Of a stretch of DNA of 7,937 nucleotides, positions 6,636 through 7,937 are shown piece after piece (position 1 is the first letter of the stretch; each line of letters begins with the position of its first letter). The stretch is from an uncultured Eubacteriales bacterium (GTDB lineage Bacteria > Bacillota > Clostridia > Oscillospirales > Acutalibacteraceae). The notes beneath the pieces were generated by a model. The model was not told the DNA's origin, searched no databases, and saw only the letters and a list, made by a program, of their open reading frames with translations. The translations under genes were made by a program, and so were the position numbers. The stretch covers positions 1 through 7,937 of the forward strand of contig ONWI01000124.1 of assembly GCA_900321515.1 (NCBI GenBank). The letters run 5' to 3'.

Positions 6636-6681
6636 AAAAAACCAATTAAAGGCACACAGCGAAAACCGCCGCCATGTGCCT
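6636..6681 (-). terminator. Intercistronic hairpin, possible leaky terminator
   Basis: Between the substrate-binding protein and permease genes, AGGCACA (6650-6656) and TGTGCCT (6675-6681) form a 7-bp stem. A 2x2 internal loop and three more G-C pairs lie inside. On the minus strand the stem is followed by TTAATT, GG and TTTTTT. The interrupted U-tract suggests partial termination or 3'-end protection, which would yield more binding protein than permease and ATPase. That pattern is common in importer operons, and its operation here is inferred. Confidence 0.5.
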
Positions 6682-6719
6682 CTAATCATTCAATATTTAT
6701 CCGAATAGCGCTGTGAAGA

Positions 6720-7547
6720 TTAAGCAAACCATCTTGTCTTGTTCTCCTCAAAGAAGCCTTCGTCCTTGAGCTGCTTCATTGCCTCATTAATGGCGGTCTG
6801 AAGCTCCACGTCAGTCTTTGCCATTGCCACGCCGAACTGTTCTACATTCTCCTTGTCGAGGAATGCCAGCTCGTACTTGTCGGGGTAGTTTGTGATATAG
6901 GTGTCAGCAACAGGGCTGTCGCAGAGCACCACGTCATACTCGCCGTTGTCAAGAGCAGTAAATGCGGTGAGAACCTTCTCGGAAGGACCCATCTTGCAGT
7001 CTGTTACTGTACCCGTCTTGATCATATCTTCCAGCAGCGCCTTGGAAGTTGTAGCGTCCTGAAGCGCGACAGATTTTCCGGAGAGATCCTTGAGCGACTC
7101 AATCTTTATGTCGCTGCCCTTCTTGACAACAACTGACTGAAAGCTGTCGATGTAGGGATCGGAGAAGAGACAGTTTTCTCTGCGCTCGTCGGTGATGGTG
7201 ACGGCGGAAACCACACAGTCATAGTTGGTGCCGATGCCGGCGAAAATAACGTCGAAAGCAGTGTCTACGATATTGACTTCCAGACCCAGCTTATCCGCTA
7301 AAGCGTAGACAAGATCAACGTCATAACCGATGGGGTCGCCGTTTTCTGCCTTGTCCTCAAAGGGCGGGTATCCGATTTCCATACCTACGGTGAGAGTGCC
7401 TTCCTTGATGAGCTTGACATTGCTGACGTCCACAGTGCCCTTTACCTCAGCAGCGCTGCTGACATCGTCCTTCTTGCTGTCACCGCAGCCGACAAAGCTC
7501 ACGCAGAGCAATGCGGCAGCGAGGAGCATTGAGATCATCTTTTTCAT
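6720..7547 (-). CDS. Amino-acid ABC importer substrate-binding lipoprotein (SBP_bac_3)
   Basis: The 275-residue extracytoplasmic binding protein captures the amino acid and delivers it to the permease. Residues 1-20 form a lipoprotein signal (M-K-K-M start, hydrophobic stretch, S-F-V-G before C21); C21 is the predicted lipidated residue, with a low-complexity linker to about 45. The family-3 bilobed fold begins at G-T-L-T-V-G-M (50-56). S-A-V-T-I-T-D-E-R-R (114-123) contains the arginine (R122) that binds the ligand carboxylate. G-K-S-V-A-L-Q-D-A-T-T-S (157-168) opens lobe II, and D210 in V-V-L-C-D-S-P-V-A matches the ligand amino-group aspartate. AGGAGG (7558-7563) lies 10 nt before the ATG. 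It is first in its operon. Side-chain specificity cannot be read. Confidence 0.95.
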   Translation of the reverse strand: MKKMISMLLAAALLCVSFVGCGDSKKDDVSSAAEVKGTVDVSNVKLIKEGTLTVGMEIGYPPFEDKAENGDPIGYDVDLVYALADKLGLEVNIVDTAFDVIFAGIGTNYDCVVSAVTITDERRENCLFSDPYIDSFQSVVVKKGSDIKIESLKDLSGKSVALQDATTSKALLEDMIKTGTVTDCKMGPSEKVLTAFTALDNGEYDVVLCDSPVADTYITNYPDKYELAFLDKENVEQFGVAMAKTDVELQTAINEAMKQLKDEGFFEENKTRWFA

Positions 7548-7703
7548 AATGCTTCTTCCTCCTGCAAAAAAACAATTTCTGAGAATCTGACAGTACGCTC
7601 CGCCCGCACGGCATTAATGTGATATCCACACGGCGGAACCGTCAGAAGACGTGAAACGCCTGCACTTTAGCACGTTGTCGTGTTGGCGTATTAAAATTCT
7701 GCA
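7548..7703 (-). promoter_or_regulatory. Structured 5' leader of the ABC importer operon
   Basis: The predicted mRNA leader of about 155 nt contains two composite stems. Stem A pairs ACGCC (7656-7660) with GGCGT (7685-7689) around an inner CACG-TTGT-CGTG hairpin (7671-7682). Stem B pairs TCTGAC (7586-7591) with GTCAGA (7641-7646) and TCCGCC (7599-7604) with GGCGGA (7632-7637). A T7 tract (7566-7572 on the minus strand) then precedes the AGGAGG site by two bases. I recognise no T-box, lysine, glycine, SAM or guanidine riboswitch motif. Regulation by this leader is an inference from its structure and position. Confidence 0.5.
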
Positions 7704-7709
7704 AGAAGT

Positions 7710-7738
7710 AAATTAGCACAATATCGCAAATTTGTCAA
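7710..7738 (-). promoter_or_regulatory. Promoter of the ABC importer operon
   Basis: On the minus strand TTGACA (7733-7738) is followed after 17 bp by TAATTT (7710-7715), preceded by TGC, which makes an extended -10 (TGn). The -35 is perfect and the -10 is weak on its own. The start point would be near 7703. AT-rich sequence upstream may help polymerase binding. Confidence 0.78.
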
Positions 7739-7739
7739 C

Positions 7740-7758
7740 GGATTTGCCGCAAAAATCC
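7740..7758. promoter_or_regulatory. Interrupted dyad abutting the -35 box (candidate operator)
   Basis: GGATTT (7740-7745) and AAATCC (7753-7758) form a perfect 6-bp inverted repeat with a 7-bp spacer, two bases from the TTGACA of the importer promoter. The dyad contains the T-N11-A spacing of LysR-type regulator sites. No regulator gene is visible in the window, so the binding protein is unknown. Confidence 0.4.
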
Positions 7759-7821
7759 CGGACTTTTTAAATATTTGTAAAAAAACACAAAAAGCCCCCT
7801 CAATAAAAAGGATTTTTTGCA

Positions 7822-7844
7822 TGAATATTGCGCAAGTTTATTCA
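7822..7844. promoter_or_regulatory. TGAATA/TATTCA inverted repeat upstream of the importer promoter
   Basis: TGAATA (7822-7827) and TATTCA (7839-7844) are perfect inverted repeats around a TTGCGCAA palindrome (7828-7835). The half-sites resemble those of ArgR/AhrC boxes, but the spacing is much longer than in a standard box. The site lies about 85 bp upstream of the -35. It could be an operator or the base of a structure in the upstream gene's 3' region. Confidence 0.3.
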
Positions 7845-7857
7845 CTCAAGCGATTAC

Positions 7858-7895
7858 AAAAACAGACCCCACGGACAAATCATCCGCAAGGTCTG
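7858..7895 (-). terminator. Intrinsic terminator of an upstream gene outside the window
   Basis: On the minus strand CAGACC (7890-7895) pairs with GGTCTG (7863-7868), and CGGA (7883-7886) pairs with TCCG (7872-7875). TTTTT follows at 7858-7862. It insulates the importer operon from whatever gene lies to the right on the same strand. Confidence 0.82.
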
Positions 7896-7900
7896 CAAAT

Positions 7901-7937
7901 TCAGTCTTGATTTTTCAAGAATAATGTCTTACTCCCA
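7901..7937 (-). CDS. Possible 3' end of an upstream gene (partial)
   Basis: One minus-strand frame entering from the right edge reads G-S-K-T-L-F-L-K-N-Q-D and stops at TGA (7901-7903), 5 nt before the terminator stem. The other two frames also stop within the segment, at 7931 and 7917, so the choice of frame rests only on closeness to the terminator. A small TCTTGA-TTTT-TCAAGA hairpin lies at 7905-7920. No product can be named. Confidence 0.25.
   Translation of the reverse strand, partial: GSKTLFLKNQD

Noticed and set aside
7586..7689. A T-box or known amino-acid riboswitch in the importer leader
   Set aside because: I could not find the conserved T-box sequence near the antiterminator or the core motifs of lysine, glycine or SAM riboswitches. 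It is reported only as a structured leader.
7770..7815. A- and T-rich blocks with a C5 run, as a second terminator
   Set aside because: The C run has no perfectly matching G run at hairpin distance on the same strand. Pairing would rely on A-T tracts and two G-C pairs.
1..7937. CRISPR arrays, tRNA or rRNA genes
   Set aside because: No regularly spaced direct repeats, no cloverleaf-like tRNA signature and no rRNA-like sequence were seen on either strand.

Overview
The window looks like chromosomal DNA from a low-to-mid G+C member of the Firmicutes, most likely a gut-type clostridium (Oscillospiraceae/Ruminococcaceae-like). This is an inference from strong AGGAGG-type ribosome binding sites, consensus sigma-A promoters, a lipoprotein-anchored solute-binding protein and clostridial-looking protein sequences. 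Every gene I can support lies on the minus strand, so transcription runs from the right end to the left.

Right part (about 4700-7937): after the terminator of an unseen upstream gene comes a polar amino-acid ABC importer operon. It has a promoter (TTGACA, 17-bp spacer, extended -10), a structured leader of about 155 nt, a lipoprotein substrate-binding protein, an intercistronic hairpin, a permease with an unusual N-terminal extension, and a GlnQ-type ATPase. A strong intrinsic terminator follows the ATPase. Its U-tract runs straight into the ribosome binding site of an EamA/DMT-family transporter gene, so the transporter is either expressed by read-through or controlled by attenuation.

Left part (1-3500): a consensus promoter with a leader of about 150 nt drives a sugar-nucleotide/cell-surface module. 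It consists of WecE (dTDP-4-amino-4,6-dideoxygalactose transaminase), translationally coupled by a TGATG overlap to a large GT-C-like membrane protein. At the left edge is the start of another minus-strand gene. Together they suggest synthesis and transfer of an amino-deoxysugar onto a surface glycan.

The most notable structure is a pair of MITE-like elements of about 180 bp (51-228 and 3576-3759) in opposite orientation, flanking the wecE module. Each has terminal inverted repeats starting GAGCCTGTT/GAGCCTGTC, a 3-bp TTA/TAA target duplication, and a nearly identical 64-bp nested-palindrome core. The second copy has inserted into the 3' end of the EamA transporter gene and now encodes its last 24 residues and its stop codon. 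The uninterrupted reading frame can be reconstructed exactly by removing the element and one target duplication.
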